From Chitinophaga pinensis (lineage in GTDB: Bacteria; Bacteroidota; Bacteroidia; Chitinophagales; Chitinophagaceae), in contig CAMAXV010000002.1 of the NCBI GenBank assembly GCA_945862385.1, positions 124,001 to 188,000 on the forward strand: a stretch of DNA of 64,000 nt, written 5' to 3'. Both the position numbers and the translations under genes were made by a program. Each line of letters starts with the position of its first letter. The stretch's first letter is position 1. The notes beneath the pieces are model-generated. The model made no database searches. It was not told the origin of the DNA and saw only the letters and a program-made list of their open reading frames with translations. Positions 8,183-16,778 of the stretch are shown here, in pieces.

Positions 8183-10270
8183 ATGGATAACATAAGTCAA
8201 ATCATAGCAGACGGAAAAAAATTAGCCGCTCAGTCGGCCGACACCCTTTTTCTGCAGCAACACATAACAGAACTGCGCACCATAATCCGGTTTCATGAAC
8301 ATCGTTACTATGTCATGAACGATCCGCTGATTGCAGATTTTGAATTCGATCAACTATATAAAGCACTTGAAAAGGCCGAGACAGCCAACCCGTCTCTGAT
8401 TACGCCTGATTCCCCTACCCAGCGTGTGGGTTCGGGTGTTACGAAGCAATTCAAAACGGTTAACCACCTCGTTCCTATGCTGTCTCTTGAAAATTCCTAC
8501 AATGCAGAAGACCTGTACGACTGGGACCGCAAAGCAAGAGAACTATCGGGTTTGCAGGAACTAACCTATTGCGTGGAACCCAAATTCGACGGGGCCAGCA
8601 TCTCACTAATCTACGAAAACGACCAGTTTACAAGAGGTGCTACAAGAGGTGATGGTGTAGCTGGTGAAGACATTACGTTAAACCTAAAGCAAATCCGTTC
8701 AATTCCTCTTTCTGCACCCTTTTCGCAATATGGCATCCAGCAAATTGAAATCCGTGGTGAGGTGCTTATTAACAAGGAAAACTTCCGGAAATTCAATGAA
8801 GGACTGGCAGAGCAAAACCTGCCTCCGCTGGCAAATCCCCGCAATGCCGCATCGGGTTCATTGCGTATCAAGGATGCCAGACTGGTTGGTAAACGCAACC
8901 TGGAAGCATTCATTTACCATATTGCCTATATGCAAACCTCGGAACAGCATGAGGCTATTGGTTCCCATGGAAGAGGCCTGGAAATACTCTGGGAGCTGGG
9001 CTTCAGAAGTCCGGTTCATGAAAAAAAAGTACTTAATGGAATTGATGCTGTCATTCAATTCTGCAGCGAATATGAAGCTAAAAGAGATGAGCTGCCTTAT
9101 GAAATAGACGGACTGGTTATCAAAATAAATGAACTCAGCATACAGGAAAAGCTGGGCATGACAACCCACCATCCAAGGTGGGCTATCGCTTATAAATTTA
9201 AAGCAAGACAGGCCACCAGCCGGTTACTTCAGGTGGAATTTCAGGTAGGTAGAACCGGTAGCATTACGCCAGTGGCAAAAATAGAACCTGTACCCATAGG
9301 TGGTGTAACAGTTGCCTCAATATCGCTGCACAATCAGGATTTTATCCGGGATAAAAATATCTGTATCGGAGATCAGCTGCTGGTAGAACGAGCCGGCGAT
9401 GTTATCCCTTACATTGTAAAATCATTTCCTGAACTGAGAAAAGGTGATGAACAGACGATAACGTTTCCTGAAAACTGTCCGGATTGCCATACCCCCCTCA
9501 TAAAACCAGCCGATGAAGCCGTATGGAGGTGTCCAAACGACCTTTGTCCTGCCCAGGTTGTTGAACGCATTATTCATTTTGCCAGCAAAGATGCCATGGA
9601 TATCAGGGGTATGGGTGATGCCCTGGTTCGTAAATTTCATGAAAAGGGATGGCTGTCTGATATTCCATCTATCTACAGCCTCCCCTGGGATGAAATCAGA
9701 AAACTGGATGGTTTTGGCACAAAATCAGTCAATAACCTGCAGGAAGCTATCGAAAAATCAAAGTCCCAGCCCCTGTTTCGTCTGATTAATGCCCTCGGCA
9801 TCCGTTACATTGGTGAAACTACTGCCAAAACACTGGCCCAGGCTGTCAACCACCTGCTAGATCTGAGCCGGATGGAAAAAGAACAACTGCAAAATATTGA
9901 GGATGTAGGCGTAAAAGTAGCAGAAAGCATATACCAGTATTTCCGCCAGGAAAACAATATCAGCATGCTTCAGGCATTGGAATCAGCTGGACTTCAACTG
10001 AATAGTATAAAGCAGGAGCAGGTAAGCGATGGTAACCTTACCGGTAAAACTTTTCTGTTCACGGGTACCTTATTCAAGCTCAAAAGGTCTGAAGCAGAAG
10101 CCATGGTTGAGGCCCAGGGTGGTAAAATACTTTCCGGTGTCAGCTCCAAACTGGATTACCTCATTGTTGGCGAAGACGCCGGATCCAAACTGGAGAAGGC
10201 CAAAAAAATCGCTTCCATCAATATCATGGACGAAGACGGGTTTCTTGGGATGGTGGGGAAAAAGGCATGA
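8183..10270 (+). CDS. ligA: NAD+-dependent DNA ligase LigA
   Basis: Seals nicks in DNA during replication and repair using NAD+. All domains are present in order: Ia (HEHRYYVMNDPLIADFEFD), the adenylation domain with the KFDG motif (lysine about residue 134), the OB fold (EFQVGRTGSITPVAKIEPV), a four-cysteine zinc finger (CPDC then CPNDLC), helix-hairpin-helix repeats and a C-terminal BRCT domain (GKTFLFTGTLFKLKRSEAE). The length of 695 residues is normal. The ATG at 8183 is preferred over an in-frame GTG at 8165, because the GTG adds residues outside the family and overlaps a weak -7-like box (TAACTTCG, 8158-8165). Confidence 0.97.
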   Translation: MDNISQIIADGKKLAAQSADTLFLQQHITELRTIIRFHEHRYYVMNDPLIADFEFDQLYKALEKAETANPSLITPDSPTQRVGSGVTKQFKTVNHLVPMLSLENSYNAEDLYDWDRKARELSGLQELTYCVEPKFDGASISLIYENDQFTRGATRGDGVAGEDITLNLKQIRSIPLSAPFSQYGIQQIEIRGEVLINKENFRKFNEGLAEQNLPPLANPRNAASGSLRIKDARLVGKRNLEAFIYHIAYMQTSEQHEAIGSHGRGLEILWELGFRSPVHEKKVLNGIDAVIQFCSEYEAKRDELPYEIDGLVIKINELSIQEKLGMTTHHPRWAIAYKFKARQATSRLLQVEFQVGRTGSITPVAKIEPVPIGGVTVASISLHNQDFIRDKNICIGDQLLVERAGDVIPYIVKSFPELRKGDEQTITFPENCPDCHTPLIKPADEAVWRCPNDLCPAQVVERIIHFASKDAMDIRGMGDALVRKFHEKGWLSDIPSIYSLPWDEIRKLDGFGTKSVNNLQEAIEKSKSQPLFRLINALGIRYIGETTAKTLAQAVNHLLDLSRMEKEQLQNIEDVGVKVAESIYQYFRQENNISMLQALESAGLQLNSIKQEQVSDGNLTGKTFLFTGTLFKLKRSEAEAMVEAQGGKILSGVSSKLDYLIVGEDAGSKLEKAKKIASINIMDEDGFLGMVGKKA

Positions 10271-10290
10271 GGAATGAGGGGAAAGACATT

Positions 10291-10340
10291 AGGCACGAGG
10301 CACTAGTGTCTCGTGCCTCGTGTCTCGTGCCTCGTGCCTC
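10291..10340. repeat. 28-bp near-palindrome followed by CTCGTGC-type tandem repeats
   Basis: Positions 10291-10318 form an almost perfect palindrome (AGGCACGAG...CTCGTGCCT around CACTAGTG, one mismatched pair). It continues into imperfect tandem copies of CTCGTGCCTCGTGTC. It sits between the convergent ligA and asd genes and may act as a bidirectional terminator. The same CTCGTGCC words, ending in TGGCTGTTTATC, recur beside the repeat at 38072-38112. Confidence 0.6.
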
Positions 10341-10347
10341 TGGCTGT

Positions 10348-11340
10348 TTATCCAATCATCCCCTTCCCCATCAGGTATTCCGCTATCTGAACAGCATTCG
10401 TTGCAGCGCCCTTACGTAGGTTGTCGCTCACAATCCACATATTCAAAGTTCGGGGCTGCGTTTCGTCGCGGCGTAACCTGCCAACAAAAACTTCATCACG
10501 TTCATGTGCATCCATCGGCATGGGATATTGCTGTGATGCAGGATCGTCAACAAGTACCACACCTGGTGCCGTTGAAAGCAAATTCCGAACCTCATCCAAC
10601 TCAAACTCTTCTTCAAATTCTATATTGACACTTTCACTGTGACCTCCCATAACCGGTATACGTACAGTTGTAGCAGTTACACGTATACTATCATCTCCCA
10701 TGATCTTCTTGGTTTCCAAAACCATCTTCATCTCTTCCTTGGTATAGCCATTCTCCAGAAATACATCAATCTGTGGAATTACATTGAGATCAATGGGATA
10801 TTTGTACGCCATCTCTCCTGCAATACCCTGTCTTTCATTCATGAGCTGATTGACGGCTTTAACACCCGTTCCTGTTACGCTCTGGTAAGTGCTCACTACT
10901 ATTCTCCTGCATTTGTAGCGGTTGTGTAACGGAGCAAGTGCAACCACCATCTGGATTGTTGAACAATTGGGATTGGCAATAATCTTATCGTCAACCGTCA
11001 ATTCACCTGCGTTAATTTCAGGCACCACAAGCTTCTTAGTGGGGTCCATCCTCCATGCAGAAGAATTATCAATAACGGTAATACCTGCTGCCGCAAATGC
11101 GGGAGCCCATTGAGTGGATGTACTGCCACCTGCAGAAAAGAGTGCAACTGCTGGTTTCATATCTATCGCAGTCTGCATGGAAACAACCTTATACTGTTTA
11201 CCTAGGAATGCCACTTCTTTTCCTACAGATTTCTCAGAGGCTACCGGAATCAATTCAGTGACAGGGAAATTTCTCTCTGCCAGTACCTGTAACATTTTGG
11301 TGCCTACCAAACCGGTTGCACCTACAACTGCGACTTTCAT
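10348..11340 (-). CDS. asd: Aspartate-semialdehyde dehydrogenase
   Basis: Reduces aspartyl phosphate to aspartate semialdehyde, the branch point for lysine/diaminopimelate, threonine and methionine synthesis. It has the N-terminal NADP-binding motif VVGATGLVGTKM, the FSAGGSTS loop and the catalytic cysteine (about Cys126) in NPNCSTIQM. Substrate-binding residues lie in RIPVMGGHSESVNIEFEEEF. At 330 residues it is of usual length. Upstream are a short lysine-rich open frame and an intrinsic terminator (separate entries), suggesting control by attenuation. It is convergent with ligA. Confidence 0.97.
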   Translation of the reverse strand: MKVAVVGATGLVGTKMLQVLAERNFPVTELIPVASEKSVGKEVAFLGKQYKVVSMQTAIDMKPAVALFSAGGSTSTQWAPAFAAAGITVIDNSSAWRMDPTKKLVVPEINAGELTVDDKIIANPNCSTIQMVVALAPLHNRYKCRRIVVSTYQSVTGTGVKAVNQLMNERQGIAGEMAYKYPIDLNVIPQIDVFLENGYTKEEMKMVLETKKIMGDDSIRVTATTVRIPVMGGHSESVNIEFEEEFELDEVRNLLSTAPGVVLVDDPASQQYPMPMDAHERDEVFVGRLRRDETQPRTLNMWIVSDNLRKGAATNAVQIAEYLMGKGMIG

Positions 11341-11370
11341 TTTATTGTTTTTGTCCCTTGCGGGATGGTT

Positions 11371-11399
11371 AAAAAAAAGCCTCCCAAATCTGGAAGGCT
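11371..11399 (-). terminator. Intrinsic terminator inside the asd leader (attenuator)
   Basis: On the minus strand an 8-bp stem (AGCCTTCC with GGGAGGCT, one G-U pair) closes a 6-nt loop and is followed directly by eight T residues. It lies only 30 bp before the asd start codon and downstream of the leader peptide stop, so it would cut off transcription before asd unless prevented from folding. The 5' arm CCTTCC (11392-11397) is complementary to GGAAGG (11433-11438) in the leader-peptide end, which gives a competing antiterminator helix. Confidence 0.7.
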
Positions 11400-11428
11400 G
11401 TTACATATTTGAATCATACAAATGAGAA

Positions 11429-11485
11429 CTAACCTTCCCGGTGGGACTGTTTCTTATTCTTTTTTGTATGCTTATTCTTCATCAT
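11429..11485 (-). CDS. Putative lysine-rich leader peptide of asd
   Basis: A short frame of 18 residues, MMKNKHTKKNKKQSHREG, with six lysines in ten positions (3-12), then a TAG stop. It is followed 30 nt later by an intrinsic terminator and then asd. Six nucleotides near its 3' end (GGAAGG, 11433-11438) can pair with the 5' arm of that terminator. A ribosome stalled at the lysine codons would leave this segment free to pair and let transcription continue; a ribosome reaching the stop would cover it. This is the layout of a classical amino-acid attenuator, and lysine is an end product of the asd pathway. No experimental or homology support was available. Confidence 0.5.
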   Translation of the reverse strand: MMKNKHTKKNKKQSHREG

Positions 11486-11492
11486 TGCTGCG

Positions 11493-11524
11493 CAAAACTA
11501 ATCATCATGTTTTTTTCTGCCAAA
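11493..11524 (-). promoter_or_regulatory. Promoter of the asd leader transcript
   Basis: An exact -7 box TAGTTTTG (minus strand, 11493-11500) lies 20 bp from a -33 TTTG (11521-11524). The expected start of transcription falls within a few bases of the leader peptide ATG (11485), so the leader would be translated from an almost leaderless mRNA. Confidence 0.6.
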
Positions 11525-11563
11525 AAATTGTTTTTTCACCTTTTAAACCCTTTTCAACAGCAT

Positions 11564-11571
11564 TAGCTTTG
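11564..11571 (+). promoter_or_regulatory. -7 box of the lamin-tail protein gene
   Basis: TAGCTTTG matches TAnnTTTG exactly and ends only 5 nt before the ATG at 11577. No TTTG was found at the -33 distance. It is divergent from the asd leader promoter. Confidence 0.45.
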
Positions 11572-11576
11572 TTTCC

Positions 11577-13262
11577 ATGAGGATATTGATGGGGATAATG
11601 ATGTTAGGTTGCTTGCACCTGGAGGCACAGGTAAACAAATATGATGTATTGATCAATGAAATCATGCCTGACCCATCTCCTACCGTAGGCTTACCCAATA
11701 CAGAATACATTGAACTGAAAAATGTTTCAAACAAACCCATTAACCTACTCAAATGGAAAATAAGCAACGGCACCAGCACAGCTTCCATCAATACGGGATG
11801 GGTCCTTCAGCCAGACAGTCTTGTGATTATTTGCGCGCGCACTCAGGTTAACAAATTTGATACCACTTTAAGTATAATAGGCGTTACTAGCTTTCCATCA
11901 TTATTGAATGAATCCGGCACCATAACCTTATTCGCTCCCGATGGACAAACCATTCATGCCATGGCTTATGAATTAGGCATGCACGATAATCTGATAAAAG
12001 AAGCCGGAGGCTGGAGCCTTGAAATGGCAGACCCACTTCAGCCATGCAATCCACACAACTGGTTTTCAAGCATGGATAATAAAGGCGGAACGCCGGGCCG
12101 GATAAACAGTATTTCCAAATCCTCATTACCTTTTCCAGCCATCAGGGCCATTGATTGTATTGCACAGAATGAGACTTCCCTGTTGCTGATGCTGAATCAG
12201 GGAGCCGACAGTATTTCGGCCTCTCTTACTGCTAACTATCATATATCTCCTGTAGCTGGCATAATTACTGAGGCTGAAGCCATTCCTCCTTTTTTCAATC
12301 AGGTAAAAATCACCCTGCGAACAGCAATCCTTCCAGACAAAATATATACCCTTACTGGAAAAAACATCAGGCATTGCAGCTCAACAAAGGCCGACTCTAT
12401 CTCCACTCGGACAAGTATGCTGACAGAACCGGAAAAAAGTGATGTGCTGATCAATGAGCTGCTGTTCAATCCGGAATCCGGTGGATCTGACTTTGTGGAG
12501 CTTGTGAACGTTTCCAATAAAGTGCTGAATGCCAAAAACCTGCTGTTGGCAACACAAAACAATGCGGGTCTTACTACAGCTGCATTCCCCGCAAGCACAA
12601 AAGACAGGAATTTTTTCCCAGGAGATCACCTGGTTTTCACTGCCGATTCAGCTTATCTGTCCAAAAAATGGCAGGTAAATAACAATCACATAATCAAAAC
12701 ACTGGCTATGCCTTCCTTGCCAGACAACAAGGGTAATGTAAGCGTACTGACCAAACAAGGAACTATCATTGACGCATTCAACTATGATGAGCAGATGCAT
12801 TTCCCACTGCTTAACAGCAGGGAAGGTGTATCTCTGGAACGCATCAGTTGGTTTTATCCCACAAATGACCCCGATAACTGGCATTCAGCCTCTTCAGCAT
12901 CAGGTTACGGCACCCCAACAAGGCAAAACAGTCAGCACAAAACGGCTGATATCAACACTGCAAAAATCAATGTACTTCCGGCAGTCATTTCACCGGATAA
13001 CAACGGAACAGACGACATACTGGGTATTCACTACCAGTTCAACCGCAATGGCAACCTGCTCACCTGCAACCTGTTTAATCAGCAGGGTGTTCTGCTTGGG
13101 AAAATTATCAACAATGCAATTTGCGGCACTTCAGGCATACTGCACTGGAATGGCACCATCGGTAATAAAATTGTCAGAAAAGGTGTTTACATACTGCTGA
13201 TAGATATCCTCAGTGCAAACGGACAATCAAGGAAAACAAAAAAGATGATTGCAGTTCAATAG
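11577..13262 (+). CDS. Secreted lamin-tail-domain protein
   Basis: A 561-residue exported protein. The first ~18 residues (MRILMGIMMLGCLHLEAQ) form a signal peptide. Two lamin-tail (LTD) domains are visible. The first (about 20-140) starts KYDVLINEIMPDPSPTVGLP with TEYIELKNVSNKPINL. The second (about 285-420) starts DVLINELLFNPESGGSDFVE. The last ~100 residues resemble the FlgD-like/gliding-motility C-terminal Ig fold (ISPDNNGTDDILGIHY...GVYILLIDI). Bacteroidota LTD proteins are secreted or surface-attached and their roles are mostly unknown. It is convergent with the kinase gene, 2 bp apart. Confidence 0.8.
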   Translation: MRILMGIMMLGCLHLEAQVNKYDVLINEIMPDPSPTVGLPNTEYIELKNVSNKPINLLKWKISNGTSTASINTGWVLQPDSLVIICARTQVNKFDTTLSIIGVTSFPSLLNESGTITLFAPDGQTIHAMAYELGMHDNLIKEAGGWSLEMADPLQPCNPHNWFSSMDNKGGTPGRINSISKSSLPFPAIRAIDCIAQNETSLLLMLNQGADSISASLTANYHISPVAGIITEAEAIPPFFNQVKITLRTAILPDKIYTLTGKNIRHCSSTKADSISTRTSMLTEPEKSDVLINELLFNPESGGSDFVELVNVSNKVLNAKNLLLATQNNAGLTTAAFPASTKDRNFFPGDHLVFTADSAYLSKKWQVNNNHIIKTLAMPSLPDNKGNVSVLTKQGTIIDAFNYDEQMHFPLLNSREGVSLERISWFYPTNDPDNWHSASSASGYGTPTRQNSQHKTADINTAKINVLPAVISPDNNGTDDILGIHYQFNRNGNLLTCNLFNQQGVLLGKIINNAICGTSGILHWNGTIGNKIVRKGVYILLIDILSANGQSRKTKKMIAVQ

Positions 13263-13264
13263 TT

Positions 13265-14188
13265 TCAGACCAGGTTAATATCGAAATTAACAAGGTCTAC
13301 AAACTGCTGAATCCTATTGAGGATATCTTCTCTGCTGATCTCACGCATACGTGTTGTACCAAATTTTTCCACACAGAAGGAAGCCATAGCTGATCCTACA
13401 ATAATGGCAGATTTCATATTTTCAAAAGAAATGTCTTTGGTGCGTGCCAGGTGTCCGATAAATCCTCCGGCAAATGTGTCTCCTGCACCGGTTGGATCAA
13501 AAACCTCTTCAAGCGGTAATGCAGGTGCCACAAAAACCTGATCACCATGAAACAGAAGTGCACCATGCTCTCCTTTCTTGATTACGACATACTTTGGACC
13601 CATTGACATGATTTCTTTTGCAGCGCGAACCAGTGAAAACTGTGCACTCAGCTGCCTCGCCTCACTGTCGTTCACCAGCAAAACGTCTACATCCTTCAAA
13701 AGCGCCTCCAGGTCAGACATGGCCGTCTCCATCCAGAAATTCATGGTGTCCATAACCACGAGTCTGGGCTTATTTTTCATTTGCTTCAACACACTGTGCT
13801 GCAAGGCTGGCACACCATTGCCCAGCATGACAAACTCAGCATCCTGGTAGCTATCCGGAACCACAGGATTGAAATCAGCCAGTACATTGAGCTGGGTGTC
13901 AAGCGTATCGCGCTCGTTCATATCCATATGATAACGGCCAGACCAGAAAAAAGACTTCTGGTCTTTCTTGATTTGTACACCTTCCAAATGAACACCCAAA
14001 CTGGTGAGGTGATCAAGTTCTTCCTGCGGAAAATCACCACCTACTACAGAAATCTGCTTGATAGGCGTAATAAAATTGGAAGCGCTGAGCGCAATATATG
14101 TTGCGGCTCCGCCAATGATGCGATCACTTTTACCAAAAGGAGTTTCAATAGCATCAAAGGCCATGGTTCCAAATACAAGTAGTGACAT
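13265..14188 (-). CDS. PfkB family carbohydrate kinase
   Basis: A ribokinase-fold kinase of 307 residues, with ATG at 14188 (MSLLVFGTMAFDAIETPFGK). A longer in-frame start at 14239 adds 17 residues before the first beta strand and is less likely. It has the substrate-side glycine pair (IIGGAATYIALSASNF) and the C-terminal PfkB signature DPTGAGDTFAGGFIGHLA, with the catalytic aspartate in GAGD. The family phosphorylates sugars or nucleosides; the substrate cannot be assigned from sequence or context. It stands alone between convergent and divergent neighbours. Confidence 0.88.
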   Translation of the reverse strand: MSLLVFGTMAFDAIETPFGKSDRIIGGAATYIALSASNFITPIKQISVVGGDFPQEELDHLTSLGVHLEGVQIKKDQKSFFWSGRYHMDMNERDTLDTQLNVLADFNPVVPDSYQDAEFVMLGNGVPALQHSVLKQMKNKPRLVVMDTMNFWMETAMSDLEALLKDVDVLLVNDSEARQLSAQFSLVRAAKEIMSMGPKYVVIKKGEHGALLFHGDQVFVAPALPLEEVFDPTGAGDTFAGGFIGHLARTKDISFENMKSAIIVGSAMASFCVEKFGTTRMREISREDILNRIQQFVDLVNFDINLV

Positions 14189-14306
14189 ATTCAGCAGTTT
14201 TGTGCCGCGAAGATAATGAAATGAGCCAAGAGGCAACAACTAAACTATTCACGCAAACGGAACTTTACAGGTGAATAATTGCATTAACTTTATCCAAACC
14301 ATCAGT

Positions 14307-16712
14307 ATGAGATACCTTCTTTTTTTAACCTCATTACTCTTAAACCTGACAATACAAAGCCAGGAAATTAAAAATTATCAGACCCCGCCTAAAGTTATAT
14401 CAGATCTGCTGCTTGCAAAACCTACCCCTGCAGTGAGTATCGACAAAAAAGGGGAGTGGATGCTCATCATGGAGCGCAACTCTTATCCCAGCGTTGAAGA
14501 ACTCGGTCAGCCTGAAGTTAGGGTAGCCGGGCTACGGCTGAATCCGAACAACTTTTCACCAAGCCGACAAAATTTTATCAATGGACTCAAATTGAAAAAC
14601 CTGAAGACAGGTAAAGAGTCGAACATTATTCAGCTCCCGGCAAATCTACTTGCATCGAATATCAGCTGGAGTCCGGAAGAAAAACAGATCGCCTTTACCC
14701 ATACCACTGGCAGTCGCGTTGACCTCTATGTGATCTCTGTTGCCAAAGGAATTGCCACCAAGGTGAACAAGACTGCGTTGAATGCAACACTTGGACCGGT
14801 TCTGACCTGGGTCAGTGAAGAGACTTTGTTGTATACAGTTGCATCTAAACCTGCATCTATGATGCCGAAGCGCCCCATCACCCCAGTAGGCCCGTCGATA
14901 CAGGAAAGTGTGGGCAAAGCCGCTCCCAGTCGCACGTACCAGGATCTCATACGTTCGCCATATGATGAAGAAGCTTTCGCCTTTCTAACCACTTCACAAC
15001 TGGTCCGAAATGTAAAAGGAATCGAAACAAATATAGGCAGCCCCGCCATTTACACCTCATTTGAAGTAAGTCCGGATAAAAAATACATGCTAACTGAAAC
15101 CATTCAGAAACCCTTCTCATATCTTGTTACTGCCTACTCATTTGCCAGCCGTTTAAATATAATGGACCTGAATGGCAAGACCATCAAAACACTGGCCAAC
15201 CTACCCTCTGGTGAAACCACGCCAAGTGGATATGACAATGTACAGAATATCCCACGTGCCTTTGCCTGGAGAAATGATGCCGCGGCCACAATTACCTGGT
15301 GTATTCCACTTGACAGTGGTAAAATAAAAAGTCCCGTTGAATACCATGATGCTGTTTACAGCTTGGCAGCCCCTTTTAATGCAGAACCTTCCATTCTTGT
15401 GAAAACAAAGATGCGTTTCCGGAATATCATCTGGGGCAATGATCACTTTGCCTGGGTAAATGAAGGATTAACCGGAAAACAACTACTGCGGGCCAGCAAA
15501 CTCGATCCATCAACTGGTGTAACTGAACTGCTTTTCGAAAGGAATACCACCGATGCCTATAACAATCCAGGCTCACCGGTTACCACCCCTTCGGCATTCG
15601 GACGTCCGGTTATCCGTTTAACCAGTAACAACCAGCTGCTGATGAATAACCCTGTTGGATCATCACCAGACGGAGACCTCCCCTTCCTGGCTTCATTCGA
15701 CCCTGCTACGAGAAAGCAATCAATCCTATGGAGAGCGTCCAAAGGCTCATATGAAGCTGTAAGCAGCGTGCTGGATGTTGAAAACCTGGTTGTTGTATCC
15801 CGCAGGGAAAGCCAGACAGAGGTGCCTAACTACTTCATCAAAAACCTGAAACTTAAAACGGCAGATCAGCAGATTACGGCATTTCAAAATCCTTACCCCG
15901 CCCTTCAGGGTGTATCTAAAGAAAAAGTCAAATACAAAAGAGCTGATGGAGTTGATCTTACGGGTGATTTATACCTGCCTGCAGGTTATGACAAATCCAA
16001 AGATGGACCATTACCATTGCTGATATGGGCATATCCCAGGGAATACAACAGTGCCGCGGATGCAGCACAAATCAGGGGAAGTAAAGACCGGTTTACCACA
16101 CTCAGCTGGGGATCCCCGATTTTTTACGTAACACAAGGGTTTGCAGTACTGGATAACGCAGAAATGCCAATTGTGGCCGCAAATGAAAACGCCAAACCAA
16201 ATGACACATTCATCGAACAACTCAAACTCAACGCCGAAGCAGCAATCAAGGCAATTGCAGACCTTGGGGTAGCTGACCCGAAAAGAGTTGCAGTAGGTGG
16301 CCACAGCTATGGCGCATTCATGACTGCTCACTTGCTGGCTCATACAGATCTCTTTAAAGCCGGACTGGCCAGAAGCGGAGCATACAACAGAACATTGACG
16401 CCATTTGGATTTCAGGCTGAAGAAAGGACTTATTGGGATGCTCCTGAACTGTACTATAAAATGAGTCCGTTCAGTTATGCCAACAAAATCAAAACCCCCA
16501 TCCTGCTTGTTCATGGTGAGGCAGATGACAACCCGGGAACCTTCCCCATCAACAGCGAAAGGTTATACAATGCCATCAAGGGACACGGTGGATCAGTGAG
16601 GCTCGTTTACCTGCCTTATGAGGCACATGGCTACCGTGGAAAAGAAAATCTCCTGCACCTATTATGGGAACAAAATGACTGGCTGAACCGTTTTGTAAAA
16701 AACGCTAAATAA
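14307..16712 (+). CDS. Secreted S9 family (prolyl-oligopeptidase type) serine peptidase
   Basis: An 801-residue exported peptidase. The ATG at 14307 gives a clean signal peptide (MRYLLFLTSLLLNLTIQSQ); the upstream GTG at 14271 would bury it. The N-terminal two-thirds is a beta-propeller (WSPEEKQIAFTHTTGSRVDL). The C-terminal alpha/beta-hydrolase domain carries the nucleophile in GGHSYGAFM, the acid in HGEADDNPGT and the histidine in YEAHGYRG. The GHSYGAF context is typical of the glutamyl-endopeptidase-like branch of S9. It should cleave short peptides in the periplasm. The phytanoyl-CoA dioxygenase gene follows 66 bp downstream in the same direction. Confidence 0.92.
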   Translation: MRYLLFLTSLLLNLTIQSQEIKNYQTPPKVISDLLLAKPTPAVSIDKKGEWMLIMERNSYPSVEELGQPEVRVAGLRLNPNNFSPSRQNFINGLKLKNLKTGKESNIIQLPANLLASNISWSPEEKQIAFTHTTGSRVDLYVISVAKGIATKVNKTALNATLGPVLTWVSEETLLYTVASKPASMMPKRPITPVGPSIQESVGKAAPSRTYQDLIRSPYDEEAFAFLTTSQLVRNVKGIETNIGSPAIYTSFEVSPDKKYMLTETIQKPFSYLVTAYSFASRLNIMDLNGKTIKTLANLPSGETTPSGYDNVQNIPRAFAWRNDAAATITWCIPLDSGKIKSPVEYHDAVYSLAAPFNAEPSILVKTKMRFRNIIWGNDHFAWVNEGLTGKQLLRASKLDPSTGVTELLFERNTTDAYNNPGSPVTTPSAFGRPVIRLTSNNQLLMNNPVGSSPDGDLPFLASFDPATRKQSILWRASKGSYEAVSSVLDVENLVVVSRRESQTEVPNYFIKNLKLKTADQQITAFQNPYPALQGVSKEKVKYKRADGVDLTGDLYLPAGYDKSKDGPLPLLIWAYPREYNSAADAAQIRGSKDRFTTLSWGSPIFYVTQGFAVLDNAEMPIVAANENAKPNDTFIEQLKLNAEAAIKAIADLGVADPKRVAVGGHSYGAFMTAHLLAHTDLFKAGLARSGAYNRTLTPFGFQAEERTYWDAPELYYKMSPFSYANKIKTPILLVHGEADDNPGTFPINSERLYNAIKGHGGSVRLVYLPYEAHGYRGKENLLHLLWEQNDWLNRFVKNAK

Positions 16713-16778
16713 TTATTCCAGCGTCATCACATTTCATGATTTACAGCAGATTACTTCACAGCATAAATTCTCACAGCG

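Noticed and set aside
10320-11425. Several plus-strand open frames opposite asd
   Set aside because: They are shadows of the well-supported asd gene and show no family pattern.
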